Shown here: positions 41,646 through 50,536 of the stretch, one piece after another
How positions within the stretch are numbered: the stretch's first letter is position 1
Layout of the letters: each line of letters starts with the position of its first letter
Assembly (NCBI GenBank): GCA_023399155.1
Contig: JAEWQP010000029.1
Location: forward strand, 1-56,572
DNA length: 56,572 nucleotides
DNA from: Verrucomicrobiota bacterium
Lineage (GTDB): Bacteria > Verrucomicrobiota > Verrucomicrobiia > Opitutales > Opitutaceae
Direction of reading: 5' to 3'
Notes under the pieces: generated by a model
Database searches by the model: none
What the model saw: the letters and a program-made list of their open reading frames with translations, nothing else
What the model was told of the DNA's origin: nothing
Program-made: the position numbers and the translations under genes

Positions 41646-42935
41646 ATGAAACTCGCCACCAAAGCCCTCCACGCCGGCCAGCAGATCGACCCCACCACCG
41701 GAGCCCGCGCCGTTCCGATTTACCAGACGACGAGCTACGGCTTCCGCGACGCCGATCACGCCGCCAATCTCTTCGCCCTGAAGGAACTGGGCTGGATCTA
41801 CACGCGGATCATGAATCCCACGACCGACGTCTTCGAGCAGCGCATGGCCGCGCTCGAGGGCGGTTCCGGCGCGCTCGCCCATTCCTCCGGCCAGTCGGCG
41901 ATCACCGATTCGCTCCTCAATATCCTCGGCGCGGGTGACCACATGGTGTCCGTCAGCCAGCTTTACGGCGGCACCTACAATCTCTTTCACCACACCCTCC
42001 GGAAGCTCGGGATCGAGATCTCGTTCGTCGATGCTCAGGAGCCCGACGCGTTCCGCCGCGCATTGAAGCCCAACACCAAGGCCTTTTTCGGCGAGGGCCT
42101 CGGCAATCCCGCGCTCAACATCTTCCCCTTCGAGGAGGTCGCGAAGATCGCCAAGGAGGCCGGTGTGCCGCTCATCATCGACAACACCTGCCTCACGCCG
42201 ATGCTCAACCGGCCGTTCGAATGGGGCGCCAACGTGGTGGTGCATTCAGCGACCAAATACATCGGCGGCCATGGCACCTCGATCGGCGGCGTGGCGGTCG
42301 ATGGCGGCAACTTCGACTGGGGCAACGGCCGTTTCCCGGGCTTCACCGAGGCCGACCCGAGTTACCACGGCCTGGTCCACTGGGAGGCGTTCAAGAGCTT
42401 TCCCCCCGCCGGCGGGGCCAACGTCGCCTACATCTTGAAAATGCGCCTGCAGCTCCTGCGCGACATCGGTGCGTGCATCAGCCCGATGAACTCCTTCCTG
42501 ATGCTTCAGGGCCTCGAGACGCTGCACCTGCGCATGGAGCGCCACTGCGCGAATGCGATGAAGGTCGCCGAGTATCTAGCCGGGCATGACAAGGTGAAGT
42601 GGGTCAACTACCCCGGCCTGAAGGATTCACCGAACCACGCGATCGCGAAGAAATACCTGACGGGTGGTTTCGGGGCGCTCCTCGGCTTCGGCGTGAAGAA
42701 CGGCTTCGAGGGCGGCAAGCGCTTCATCAATGCGCTCAAGCTCTTCTCCCACCTTGCCAACATCGGCGACGCGAAGAGCCTGGCCATCCATCCCGCCAGC
42801 ACGACCCACCAGCAGCTCTCGGCCGACGAGCAGGCCGCGAGCGGCGTGACCGCGGACTACGTGCGCCTCTCGCTCGGCATCGAGGATCCCGAGGACCTCA
42901 TCGCGGATCTCGAACAGGCGCTCGCCAAGGCCTGA
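41646..42935 (+). CDS. metY: O-acetylhomoserine sulfhydrylase
   Basis: A 429 aa PLP enzyme of the Cys/Met metabolism family, making homocysteine from O-acetylhomoserine and sulfide. It has the usual MetY length, longer than MetB. Motifs are KLATKALHAG, YQTTSYGFRDADHAANLFAL, the PLP site YTRIMNPTTDVFEQRMAALEGG (shown in part), VPLIIDNTCLTP, the Schiff-base lysine in VVHSATKYIGGHG, and the C-terminal LSLGIEDPEDLIADL. No metX neighbour is in the window. Confidence 0.93.
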   Translation: MKLATKALHAGQQIDPTTGARAVPIYQTTSYGFRDADHAANLFALKELGWIYTRIMNPTTDVFEQRMAALEGGSGALAHSSGQSAITDSLLNILGAGDHMVSVSQLYGGTYNLFHHTLRKLGIEISFVDAQEPDAFRRALKPNTKAFFGEGLGNPALNIFPFEEVAKIAKEAGVPLIIDNTCLTPMLNRPFEWGANVVVHSATKYIGGHGTSIGGVAVDGGNFDWGNGRFPGFTEADPSYHGLVHWEAFKSFPPAGGANVAYILKMRLQLLRDIGACISPMNSFLMLQGLETLHLRMERHCANAMKVAEYLAGHDKVKWVNYPGLKDSPNHAIAKKYLTGGFGALLGFGVKNGFEGGKRFINALKLFSHLANIGDAKSLAIHPASTTHQQLSADEQAASGVTADYVRLSLGIEDPEDLIADLEQALAKA

Positions 42936-42950
42936 TGGAGGTGCCCACGG

Positions 42951-42970
42951 GGCGCGGCTCCGGCCGCGCC
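42951..42970. terminator. GC-rich hairpin after metY
   Basis: GGCGCGGC pairs with GCCGCGCC around a 4-base loop, 15 bases after the metY stop. A second 7-bp hairpin (TTCTGCC/GGCAGAA) lies at 43015-43032. Neither has a T tract. They stand between convergent genes and may serve as terminators. Confidence 0.4.
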
Positions 42971-43092
42971 GCGTTGAGGTTTCGTCTTCGTGGTCTTCCG
43001 GGTAGCGCGCGGTCTTCTGCCGTTTGGCAGAACGCCGCACTGAGGGTTCGCGTTCGCGGCCCGGCAGGAGCCGGGTCCTCCATCCCGATGGC

Positions 43093-43911
43093 TCACGTCT
43101 TCAAATACGCACCAAACTCTGCCGACGGAATCGTTCGCTCAAGGTACCCGAACGATCCCGCGTCGAGCACCTCGCGAGCGGACGCGACGAGCGCCGTCAT
43201 CGCCGCGCGATAGAGCGACGCCGCAAGGCTGATGCGTTTCACACCGACGGCCGCGAGGTTGGCGACGGTGAATCCACGGCCAGGCACGGCCGCCATCACG
43301 TTGACCGGCTTCGTCACTGACGCGCACACACGACGCACTGCCTCGAGATCCGGCAGACCGGGCGCAAAGAGCACATCCGCGCCGGCGCGTTCGTAGGCCT
43401 GAAGGCGCAGGATGACGTCGTCGAGATCCGGCCGGCCCCGGATGAACCCCTCCGCCCGCGCAACCAGCGTGAACGGAAACGGCAGCGCTCGCGCGGCCTG
43501 CACCGCCGCGGCGACGCGTTCTGTGGCAGGTGCGAGTTCGTAGAGCGGCTCGTCCTCCCGGCCGGTGGCATCCTCGATCGAACCGCCGACCAGCCCGGCC
43601 TCGGCCGCGAGTCGGATCGTTTCGGCAACTGTCTCGGGTGCGTCGCCGAAGCCGTTTTCCAGGTCGCCGGCCACCGGAAGGTCGACGGCGGCAGCGACCG
43701 TGCGCATGTGCGCCAGCGCTTCGTCCCGCGAGAGCCGGCCGTCCGGTCGTCCGAGGGTCGCCGCCGCGGCTGCGCTCGAGGTGGTGAGCGCGGGAAATCC
43801 CAGCGAGGCGAGGATTCTGGCCGAGGCGCCATCCCAGGGATTGGGAATGACAAACACACCCGGCGCCTCATGGAGCGCGCGAAACCGGACACCCTTCTCC
43901 TGTTGAGTCAT
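43093..43911 (-). CDS. Isocitrate lyase/PEP mutase family protein
   Basis: A 272 aa enzyme of the PEP mutase/isocitrate lyase superfamily. Visible are VIPNPWDGASARILASLGFPAL (shown in part as IPNPWDGASARIL), the metal-binding GDLENGFGD, GGSIEDATG, VARAEGF and VMAAVPGRGFTVANLAAVG. The KKCGH catalytic motif of true isocitrate lyases and the EDK motif of PEP mutase are absent, so this is one of the uncharacterised members, often carboxyphosphonoenolpyruvate or oxaloacetate hydrolase-like. It is convergent with metY and divergent from the next gene. Confidence 0.85.
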   Translation of the reverse strand: MTQQEKGVRFRALHEAPGVFVIPNPWDGASARILASLGFPALTTSSAAAAATLGRPDGRLSRDEALAHMRTVAAAVDLPVAGDLENGFGDAPETVAETIRLAAEAGLVGGSIEDATGREDEPLYELAPATERVAAAVQAARALPFPFTLVARAEGFIRGRPDLDDVILRLQAYERAGADVLFAPGLPDLEAVRRVCASVTKPVNVMAAVPGRGFTVANLAAVGVKRISLAASLYRAAMTALVASAREVLDAGSFGYLERTIPSAEFGAYLKT

Positions 43912-44056
43912 GCCCGTGCCAACGGTCCGTCTGCAACCGCTGACAAGGCCTGCGGACCGCAATGCGTACCCGTACCGACGGTCTGTTCCGGCCGAAAACC
44001 GGCCGCCCGCTTTGAATCAACGCCGTGCCTGTGCTTCTGTCCACCACACCCACCCT

Positions 44057-44941
44057 ATGGACACACGACTCAGCCCCCGATTCGTCCCCGCCCTCGCCCT
44101 GACCGTCGGTGCCGCCGCCGCGCTGCATGCGCAGCAGCCGATGCCGGCCGATGTACCCTGGAATGATGCCCTGCCGCCCGGCACGTCCGCCCATGTGGAG
44201 CGCGCGCTGGCCGAGTCTTCGCGGCACGGTGAGTTCATCGACATCAAGCTCGGCGACGGCGCGCCCCTCAACAGCTGGATCGTGTACCCGGAACGTGGTG
44301 ACAAGGCCGCGGTCGTGCTCGTGGTCCACGACATCCGCGGGTTGAGCGACTGGGCGCGCGCCGTGGCAGACCAGCTCGCGCAGGACGGATTCATCGCCAT
44401 CGCGCCCGACTTTCTCTCCGGCAAGGGGCCGGACGGCGGCGGCACGGCGGCGCTGGGCAAGGATGTCGGCCAGACGATCCGCACGCTCACCGGCGAGGAG
44501 GTCGTGGCGCGACTCAACGCCGCCATGGAGCATGGCCGCACGCTTCCCGCCAGCAATGGCGCGACCGGAGTTCTCGGTTTCTGCTGGGGCGGCACGCAGA
44601 GCTTTCGCTACGCCACGGCCCAGCCGGCGCTGCGCGCCTCCGTGGTCTTCTACGGCGACGTCCCCGGGGCGAACGCCACGAGCGTGCCGGAGGACCAGCT
44701 CGCCGCCATCCACGCGCCCGTGCTCGGTCTCTACGGCGGCAACGATGCGCGCATCAATGCCACGCTTCCGCCCACGATCACCGCGATGATGAAGTTGAAC
44801 AAAACCTACGAGTACCACACCTTCGAGGGCGCCGGTCACGGGTTCACGAGCCGGCAGGACGGCGCGGGCGGAGCGAACCTCCGGGCGACGCAGCAGGCGT
44901 GGCCGCTGGTGCTCGGTTTCCTGCGCCGCCACCTGGAGTGA
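44057..44941 (+). CDS. Exported dienelactone hydrolase-family protein
   Basis: A 294 aa protein with a signal peptide (1-25, PRFVPALALTVGAAAALHAQ) followed by a dienelactone hydrolase fold. The nucleophile is Cys in GFCWGGTQS, the acid is Asp in LYGGNDARINATLP, and the His is in FEGAGHGFTSRQDG. Family members hydrolyse lactone or ester bonds; an exported copy probably acts on an outside substrate. The ATG at 44057 gives a proper signal peptide. Confidence 0.88.
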   Translation: MDTRLSPRFVPALALTVGAAAALHAQQPMPADVPWNDALPPGTSAHVERALAESSRHGEFIDIKLGDGAPLNSWIVYPERGDKAAVVLVVHDIRGLSDWARAVADQLAQDGFIAIAPDFLSGKGPDGGGTAALGKDVGQTIRTLTGEEVVARLNAAMEHGRTLPASNGATGVLGFCWGGTQSFRYATAQPALRASVVFYGDVPGANATSVPEDQLAAIHAPVLGLYGGNDARINATLPPTITAMMKLNKTYEYHTFEGAGHGFTSRQDGAGGANLRATQQAWPLVLGFLRRHLE

Positions 44942-45670
44942 CGGCGCGTCGTTGAGATTCCGTTACGCTCCCTAATTTCGCTGCGAATCGAGCCACCACG
45001 TCCGCGTAGCGCGTCAGCGCGTCGGCGGCGGCGGGCTTGACGCCATAGAGGGCGCGGTCGACGCGCTCGAACCAACCGTAGACGTCGCGATGCAGGATCG
45101 AGAGCGTCTTCGGCGCAGCCCCGAGCGCGCGCAGCCGTTTCGGCGAGAGCGGTCCGAAGCGCTGCAGCGCTGCCGCGATGAACAGCGCCTGCTCGCGGTA
45201 GACCGTCATGAGCGGCCGCCGCGTGCTGCCGCCGGCGTTGTCGTCGCCCGTGCGTGCAGCCAGCTCCTGGACGAGGGCGCGCCGCGCTTTCGGCTGGCGT
45301 CGCCGCTGGGCCGGCAGCGGCTGCACGGCGACGGCCACGCATGGCGGCTTCACCGCCAGGTCGACGAGAAGCAGCCCGAGTTCGAGGCGCCGCAGGAGCG
45401 GCTTGACCGCGCGGACGCGCACCTCCTGCGCACGCGTAGTCGGGCGCGGCACGGCGAGGTAGACCGTATCGCTCAATCTCTGGCGCTTGAGCGCTGGAGC
45501 ACGAGGTCGAGCGTGGGGGCGAGCTTCAGCTCCACGAGCACAAGGTCGTCGCCCCGGTGCGCGGCCACATCGCAGCGATGGACCTCGGCACGCACGCGAT
45601 ATCCCTGGGCGACCAGGAAGTCCCGGACGGCGGGATACAGGGCGGTTTCACAAAACTTGGCGCGGGCCAT
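44844..45670 (-). pseudogene. DUF2161 (PD-(D/E)XK-like) gene with a one-base frameshift
   Basis: The first part (45670-45473) gives ALYPAVRDFLVAQGYRV, CDVAAHRGDDLVLVELKL and TLDLVLQ, then leaves the family. The second part in another frame from about 45497 gives LKRQRLSDTVYLAVP, LGLLLVDLAV, the motif RTGDDNAGGSTRRPLMTVYR (shown in part) and RDVYGWFERVDRALYG. Restoring one base at CTCCAG-CG (about 45494) would rejoin them as LVLQALKRQRL, so it is a single-base deletion. The fold resembles nucleases (E-x-K present as VELKL), and the role is unknown. The 3' end runs about 98 bases into the convergent hydrolase gene. Recent decay and sequencing error both remain possible. Confidence 0.75.
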
Positions 45671-45844
45671 GGATCGGTGGGAAACTTCGGAGCGTGTGCG
45701 CCGCGCGGCTCGATGTCAGCGGCGAACGCCTGACGATTTCCGCCGGCCGAAGACGTTTCCCGCGCGACAGTCAGGCCGCGTTTGGACAAAGAAAGGATGC
45801 GCCCGTCATCAATCGGTAACAAAGACGCGGCAGATTCAGTGACG

Positions 45845-47317
45845 ATGAAACCAACACCCTTCCTGAACAACGCGCGCCGGCGTGTGCGTCGCAAGGCCAT
45901 CACGCTTCTCTGGTTCAGCATGCTTGTCGCAGCCCCGGTCGTCGCCGCTGATGTGACGCTGTCCGATACTCTCGAACTGGGCATCTACACCGAGGAAACC
46001 AAGGGCGATCTCAACGGCGCCATCGAACTCTATCAGACCGTGCTCAGGCAGAGCGAATCCGATCGCGCCGTCGCCGCGCAGGCCCAGTTCCGCCTCGCGC
46101 TTTGCTACGACAAGAAGAAGGACTTCGCCGCCGCCACCGAGGCTTTCGAAACACTCGTGCGCGACTATCCCGAGCAGAAGGAATTCGTCGCCCTCGCCAA
46201 TGAATACCTGGCCGACGGCGCCGTTCTCCTGCCGGCGCCCTGGGTCGACGGCGAGGAGCTCACGATGGATATCAAGTTCGCCACTGGCGCAAAGTTCGGC
46301 GCGGCGCGGTATCGCGTCTCCTCGGGACACAGGGGCGACACGGACACCTGGCTGCTGCAGTCGCACCTGATCGCCGGGACGCAGACCTGGAGCCGCACCG
46401 AGGTCGAGGCCCGGACCTTCCGCCCGCTGCACAGCCGCTGGAAGAGCGACGTCCTCGGCAAGGCGGAAACGGAATTCAGCCCCGGCAGCGCCACCCTCAC
46501 ACTCAAAGGCCGACCCGAACCCACCAAGATCGATCTCGAAGGCATGGTCTATGACAACGAAGAGGCGATCCACCTCATGCGCCGGCTCCCGCTGGCCGAG
46601 GGCTACACGAGCCGCCTCTCGATCTACGTCAGTCTCAATGGCGGCATAGTCATGCCGATCGGGCTCCACGTCACCGCGCGCGAGAGCGTGACCGTCCCCG
46701 CCGGGACATTCGACTGCTTCAAGGTCGAGCTGAACATCAACCAGACCTTCTGGTATTCAGCCGATGCCCACCGCTACCTCGTGAAGTTTGAGGCGATGGG
46801 CGTGATTGCGGAGCTTGCCAGCATCGGCTCGTTCACGCCCGGGCAGCCGGAGCGCTTCGCCGACTCGCGCCACAGCTTTTCGGTCGAGATGCCGGCCGAC
46901 TGGTACCTCCTTCCGCATCCCAACAACGCCAAGCCGGATCGCACGGTGCTCCTCGCGCTCGATCCGGATGCCAACACGATCTCCATCATCAAGGTCGACG
47001 ACGTCGAAAAGCTCGAGGCCGCCGCCCAGGAATCCCCCCGCGCGTTCGCCGAACACCAGATCGCCCAGGGCAAGAAGAACGCCCCGAAGTACGAAGTCCG
47101 CCCGGACTCGTGGACCGAGACCCAGCTCGCCGGCCAGCCGGCCGTGAGCTACATCGCAGACGTGCACACCGGACCGACGGGCATGCAGGTCTTCATCTCC
47201 GTGTGCGGCTTCGTGGAGGGCAAGGCCGTGGACATCTCGTGCGTCATCCCGCCGGACGAGGTCGAGAAGTACCGCCCGATCCTCGATACCGTCGTGGCCG
47301 CCTATCGCGCCCGCTGA
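45845..47317 (+). CDS. Exported TPR/DUF3108-like protein
   Basis: A 490 aa exported protein. The signal peptide is at about 12-36 (KAITLLWFSMLVAAPVVAA). Residues 40-120 form one or two TPR-like units (GDLNGAIELYQTVLRQ, FRLALCYDKKKDFAAATEAFETL). From 130 to 325 there is a beta-rich region resembling DUF3108 (YRVSSGHRGDTDTWLLQSHL, AGTFDCFKVELNINQTFWYS), a domain of envelope proteins. The last 140 residues are a further beta domain (FSVEMPADWYLL, GMQVFISVCGFVEGKAVDI). It is followed 36 bases later by a histidine kinase, so it could be part of an envelope-sensing unit. That link is inferred. Confidence 0.7.
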   Translation: MKPTPFLNNARRRVRRKAITLLWFSMLVAAPVVAADVTLSDTLELGIYTEETKGDLNGAIELYQTVLRQSESDRAVAAQAQFRLALCYDKKKDFAAATEAFETLVRDYPEQKEFVALANEYLADGAVLLPAPWVDGEELTMDIKFATGAKFGAARYRVSSGHRGDTDTWLLQSHLIAGTQTWSRTEVEARTFRPLHSRWKSDVLGKAETEFSPGSATLTLKGRPEPTKIDLEGMVYDNEEAIHLMRRLPLAEGYTSRLSIYVSLNGGIVMPIGLHVTARESVTVPAGTFDCFKVELNINQTFWYSADAHRYLVKFEAMGVIAELASIGSFTPGQPERFADSRHSFSVEMPADWYLLPHPNNAKPDRTVLLALDPDANTISIIKVDDVEKLEAAAQESPRAFAEHQIAQGKKNAPKYEVRPDSWTETQLAGQPAVSYIADVHTGPTGMQVFISVCGFVEGKAVDISCVIPPDEVEKYRPILDTVVAAYRAR

Positions 47318-47353
47318 GGCGCTCAACGAAACCGCGTGCGTCTCGTCCCGCGC

Positions 47354-49231
47354 ATGGCCAGAACCCGGAGCGTCGGCCCGTCCCTCGGACGCTGGCTGAC
47401 GCTCCTGCTTTTCTTCGTCGCCGCCGTGCCATCGGCCGGCCTGCTCTGGTTCGTCAATCGCGCCGCGCAGAACGAACAGCTCGCCGTGCAGCAGCGCCTG
47501 ACCGACGCCTACCGCGCGCACCTGCTGCTCGCGCGCGAGCGGCTCGATGTTTTCTGGCGCGATCACCTCCAGCATCTGGATACGTCCGCTGCGAGCGAGA
47601 ATCCGGCACAGCTGTTCGCCTCGACCATCGCGTCCGGCACGGCCGACGCCGTGATCATCCGCGACGACGATGGCCGCGTGCTGTATCCGTCCGCCCTTCC
47701 TCCCAGTTTGCAGTCGCCGGTAGCGGATTCGGCCGAACGAGCCTCGGCCAGCGCACGTGCGACGGAACTCCTCGAACATCTTCGCGCCGCCATCCGCGCG
47801 CAGGATCGCGCGGCGGTTGTCGCACTGGTCGAAGGCCCCCTGCAGGACGAAATGCTCACGGCGGCCCGCGATGCGCAGGGTCGTCCCGTCCTTCCCTCGG
47901 CGGAACTGCTCGCGCTCGAGTCTCTCGCGGCGACGCCGCGCGACGAGGCCGCGCAGGCGCTGCTCGACCGACTTGCCGCGCGACTCCGCGACTACGAGGG
48001 TCCCGAGATGCCTGCGGCGCAGCGGCGTTTCCTGATGCGCGCGCTCCAGCGCATCGAACCTTCCGTCGAGTTCGCGACACTCGAGGCCGAGGACCTCGCC
48101 GCACGCTGGCTGCAACTGCCCGCACCCGATCAGACGGGTACCGAGGGACTCCGCCGCTCCGCCCTGCCTGACATCTGGGAGTTCCGAGCACCGGAACGGC
48201 TCGTCGTGAGCCTTCATAGCGACGAGGCCTTGCTCGAACGCATGCGCGCCGCCATCACGCCGTCGAGCCTGGCTTCGGAGGCACGGCTCGATTTCGTCGC
48301 ACCCGGCGCCGAGGCGCCGGCGACGTTTCTCGTCAGCGTCCCCGCGCCATCCGTCATGCCGGGCTGGAGACTGGGCCTCACCCTGCTCGACGGCGGGCAG
48401 CTTGCTGCGAGTTCGCGGCAGCGGGCGACATCCTACCTGTGGATCGGCCTGCTCGTCATCGCCGTCGTCGCGCTCCTCGGCGCGCTCACCTGGGGATTGA
48501 TGCGCCGCCAGTTCGCACTCACGCGCCTGCGCAACGACCTCGTTGCGAACGTCACGCACGAGTTGAAGACGCCGCTAGCCTCGATCCGGCTTCTCGTGGA
48601 CACGCTCCTCGACGCACCGCGGCTCGAGGAAACCACGGCACGCGAATATCTCACGCTCATCGCCCGCGAGAACCTCCGCCTCTCCCGCCTGATCGACAAC
48701 TTCCTCACCTTCTCGCGCATCGAGCGCAACAAGTACACCTTCTCATTCTCGACCGTCTCCCCGGAGATGATTGTACAACAGGCCACCGCCGCGCTGCAGG
48801 ACCGCCTTCATACACCGACGTGCCGTTTCGAGGTGGAGATGGAACCGGACCTCCCGGACATCCGCGCGGATACCGACGCGCTCGTTGCCGCGGTGATCAA
48901 TCTTCTCGACAACGCCCTCAAGTACACGGGCGAATCCAAGGAGATCACCCTCACGGTGCGACACGACGGCGGGCGCGTCGTATTTGCCGTCAAGGACAAC
49001 GGCATCGGTCTCTCGGATCGCGAGGTTCGCCGCGTGTTCCGGCGGTTTTATCGCGTGTCCGACGCGAGCGGCGGCGGTCGCTCGGGCTGCGGCCTCGGCT
49101 TGAGCATCGTGCAGTTCATCATCTCGGCCCACGGCGGAGACGTCCGTGTGAGCAGCATGCCAGGCAAGGGAAGCACGTTTTCCTTCGACCTGCCCCACCT
49201 CGCGAGCACCGGCACCACACCCACCGCTTGA
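47354..49231 (+). CDS. Membrane sensor histidine kinase
   Basis: A 625 aa kinase. An N-terminal membrane helix (LTLLLFFVAAVPSAGLLWF) is followed by a large extracytoplasmic sensor of about 330 residues without a recognised fold, then a second helix (YLWIGLLVIAVVALLGALTW). The HisKA domain has the phospho-acceptor His402 in VTHELKTPLASIRLL. The ATPase domain has NLLDNALKYT (N box), VKDNGIGLSDRE (G1), FRRFYR (F box) and GCGLGLSIVQF (G2). The partner regulator follows with a 3-base gap. A GTG at 47336 in frame is an alternative start. The preceding exported protein may feed the sensor. Confidence 0.93.
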   Translation: MARTRSVGPSLGRWLTLLLFFVAAVPSAGLLWFVNRAAQNEQLAVQQRLTDAYRAHLLLARERLDVFWRDHLQHLDTSAASENPAQLFASTIASGTADAVIIRDDDGRVLYPSALPPSLQSPVADSAERASASARATELLEHLRAAIRAQDRAAVVALVEGPLQDEMLTAARDAQGRPVLPSAELLALESLAATPRDEAAQALLDRLAARLRDYEGPEMPAAQRRFLMRALQRIEPSVEFATLEAEDLAARWLQLPAPDQTGTEGLRRSALPDIWEFRAPERLVVSLHSDEALLERMRAAITPSSLASEARLDFVAPGAEAPATFLVSVPAPSVMPGWRLGLTLLDGGQLAASSRQRATSYLWIGLLVIAVVALLGALTWGLMRRQFALTRLRNDLVANVTHELKTPLASIRLLVDTLLDAPRLEETTAREYLTLIARENLRLSRLIDNFLTFSRIERNKYTFSFSTVSPEMIVQQATAALQDRLHTPTCRFEVEMEPDLPDIRADTDALVAAVINLLDNALKYTGESKEITLTVRHDGGRVVFAVKDNGIGLSDREVRRVFRRFYRVSDASGGGRSGCGLGLSIVQFIISAHGGDVRVSSMPGKGSTFSFDLPHLASTGTTPTA

Positions 49232-49234
49232 TCC

Positions 49235-49924
49235 ATGGACGCACCGACCCTCCTCATCATCGAAGACGACGCGGCACTGCTACGCGGGCTGAAGGACAAC
49301 TTCGCCAACCAGGGCTACCTCGTCCGCACCGCGAGCGATGGCGCGCGCGGGCTCGAGATGCTGCTCAAGGAGCCGCCGGACCTTCTTGTCCTCGACCTGA
49401 TGCTGCCCTCGCTTTCCGGATACGAGATCTGCGCCCGGGCACGGGAGAGGCAGTTGACGCTGCCGATCATCATGCTCACGGCGAAGGGCCAGGAGGAGGA
49501 CATCGTGCGCGGCCTCGAGTCCGGCGCCGACGACTACGTCACGAAGCCGTTCAGCATCCGCGAGCTGATCGCGCGCGTGAAGGCGTTCCTGCGCAAGCAA
49601 ACAACGGCCTCGCGCGTGCACGCATTCGGCGATCTGCGCCTCGACCTCACCGCGCACAAGCTCTTGAAGGGCGAGCAGGAGATCGAGCTCACGGCAAAGG
49701 AGTTTCGCCTGCTCGAGTACCTGGTGCAGCGGCCCGGCCGTGCCCTCACCCGCGACACCATCCTGAACGCGGTCTGGGGCGACGACGTCATCGTCTCGGA
49801 CCGGAGCGTCGACCGCTGCGTCACAACCCTGCGCGGCAAGATCGAGGCGGATTCTCGCAACCCGGTCTACATCCAGACCATCCGCGACATCGGCTACCGC
49901 TTCGAGAACCCGCACCGCGGCTAG
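49235..49924 (+). CDS. OmpR/PhoB-type response regulator
   Basis: A 229 aa regulator. The receiver (1-120) has acidic residues Glu10-Asp11-Asp12 (IIEDDAALL), phospho-acceptor Asp54 in LVLDLMLPS, and switch residues in IIMLTAKGQ and YVTKPFSIREL. The winged-helix output is at about 135-228 (LKGEQEIELTAKEFRLLEYL, ALTRDTILNAVWG, VDRCVTTLRGKIE, YRFENP). It begins three bases after the kinase stop and is its cognate partner. Confidence 0.95.
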   Translation: MDAPTLLIIEDDAALLRGLKDNFANQGYLVRTASDGARGLEMLLKEPPDLLVLDLMLPSLSGYEICARARERQLTLPIIMLTAKGQEEDIVRGLESGADDYVTKPFSIRELIARVKAFLRKQTTASRVHAFGDLRLDLTAHKLLKGEQEIELTAKEFRLLEYLVQRPGRALTRDTILNAVWGDDVIVSDRSVDRCVTTLRGKIEADSRNPVYIQTIRDIGYRFENPHRG

Positions 49925-50536
49925 ATGGCGAACAGCGGTCAGCGGTAGGCGGAAAGCTATAGGCCCTAAGCCTCCAGACTTCGATCGCTACGCGGGCCGG
50001 CCGCGCGGATCTCCTTGGCAGGCGCGCCGTCCGAGACGCCGCACCTCCTCTCCATGTCGAAACCTCCGACCGCTCTGCGCCTTCCGCGCCTTTTTGCGGC
50101 GAACCCAACGCTGCTCGAGATTCCGCGAGTTACTTGAGCATGCCCTGGAGGCAGGCCCGTTCCTCGTCGGTGAGCGCGGCCCAGCCAGAGGCCTCGCCCT
50201 TCCTTACGCAGGCCCCGGGAAGATCTGCGGTATCGGTATGCGCTCCGTGCTTCTCCGCCTGCCAGGCCGAAGGGCCGGTGACGGGCCGGTGACCTCTGTG
50301 GCCCTCTCTGACCGCGTCGTTCACCATCGAGCGGATCGTGCCCGCGAGCGGCCGTTATGATCCCTTTTGCGCCTTCTGCGCCTCTTTGCGGCCAATCCGC
50401 CCTTTCTCCGGCCTCTGTGTCCTCTGTGACCTCTGTGGTTCAAACTGCGATCCGCTGCCGCGAAACGCACGCAACCGCCGCTGCTTCCGCACATTCCGCA
50501 CTCGTCACGCGTCACTCGTCGCTCGACACTCCCCCC
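49925..50536. other. Repeat-rich intergenic region
   Basis: No gene is supported. It is dense in the genome's dispersed repeats: GCCTTCCGCGCCTTTTTGCG near 50081-50100 and its relative near 50367-50390; a CAGCCAGAGGCCTCGCCC copy at 50181-50203; a GCCTCTGTGTCCTCTGTGAC tract near 50413-50440; and an iterated CACTCGTCAC/CACTCGTCGC run near 50498-50530. A 24-codon minus-strand stretch ending at 50130 (WAALTDEERACLQGMLK-stop) looks like the tail of a lost gene. The gene for LpxI follows on the plus strand. Confidence 0.6.

Noticed and set aside
50130..50327. A 65-codon minus-strand gene
   Set aside because: Only the last 24 codons look protein-like; the rest overlaps dispersed repeats, so at most it is a gene remnant.
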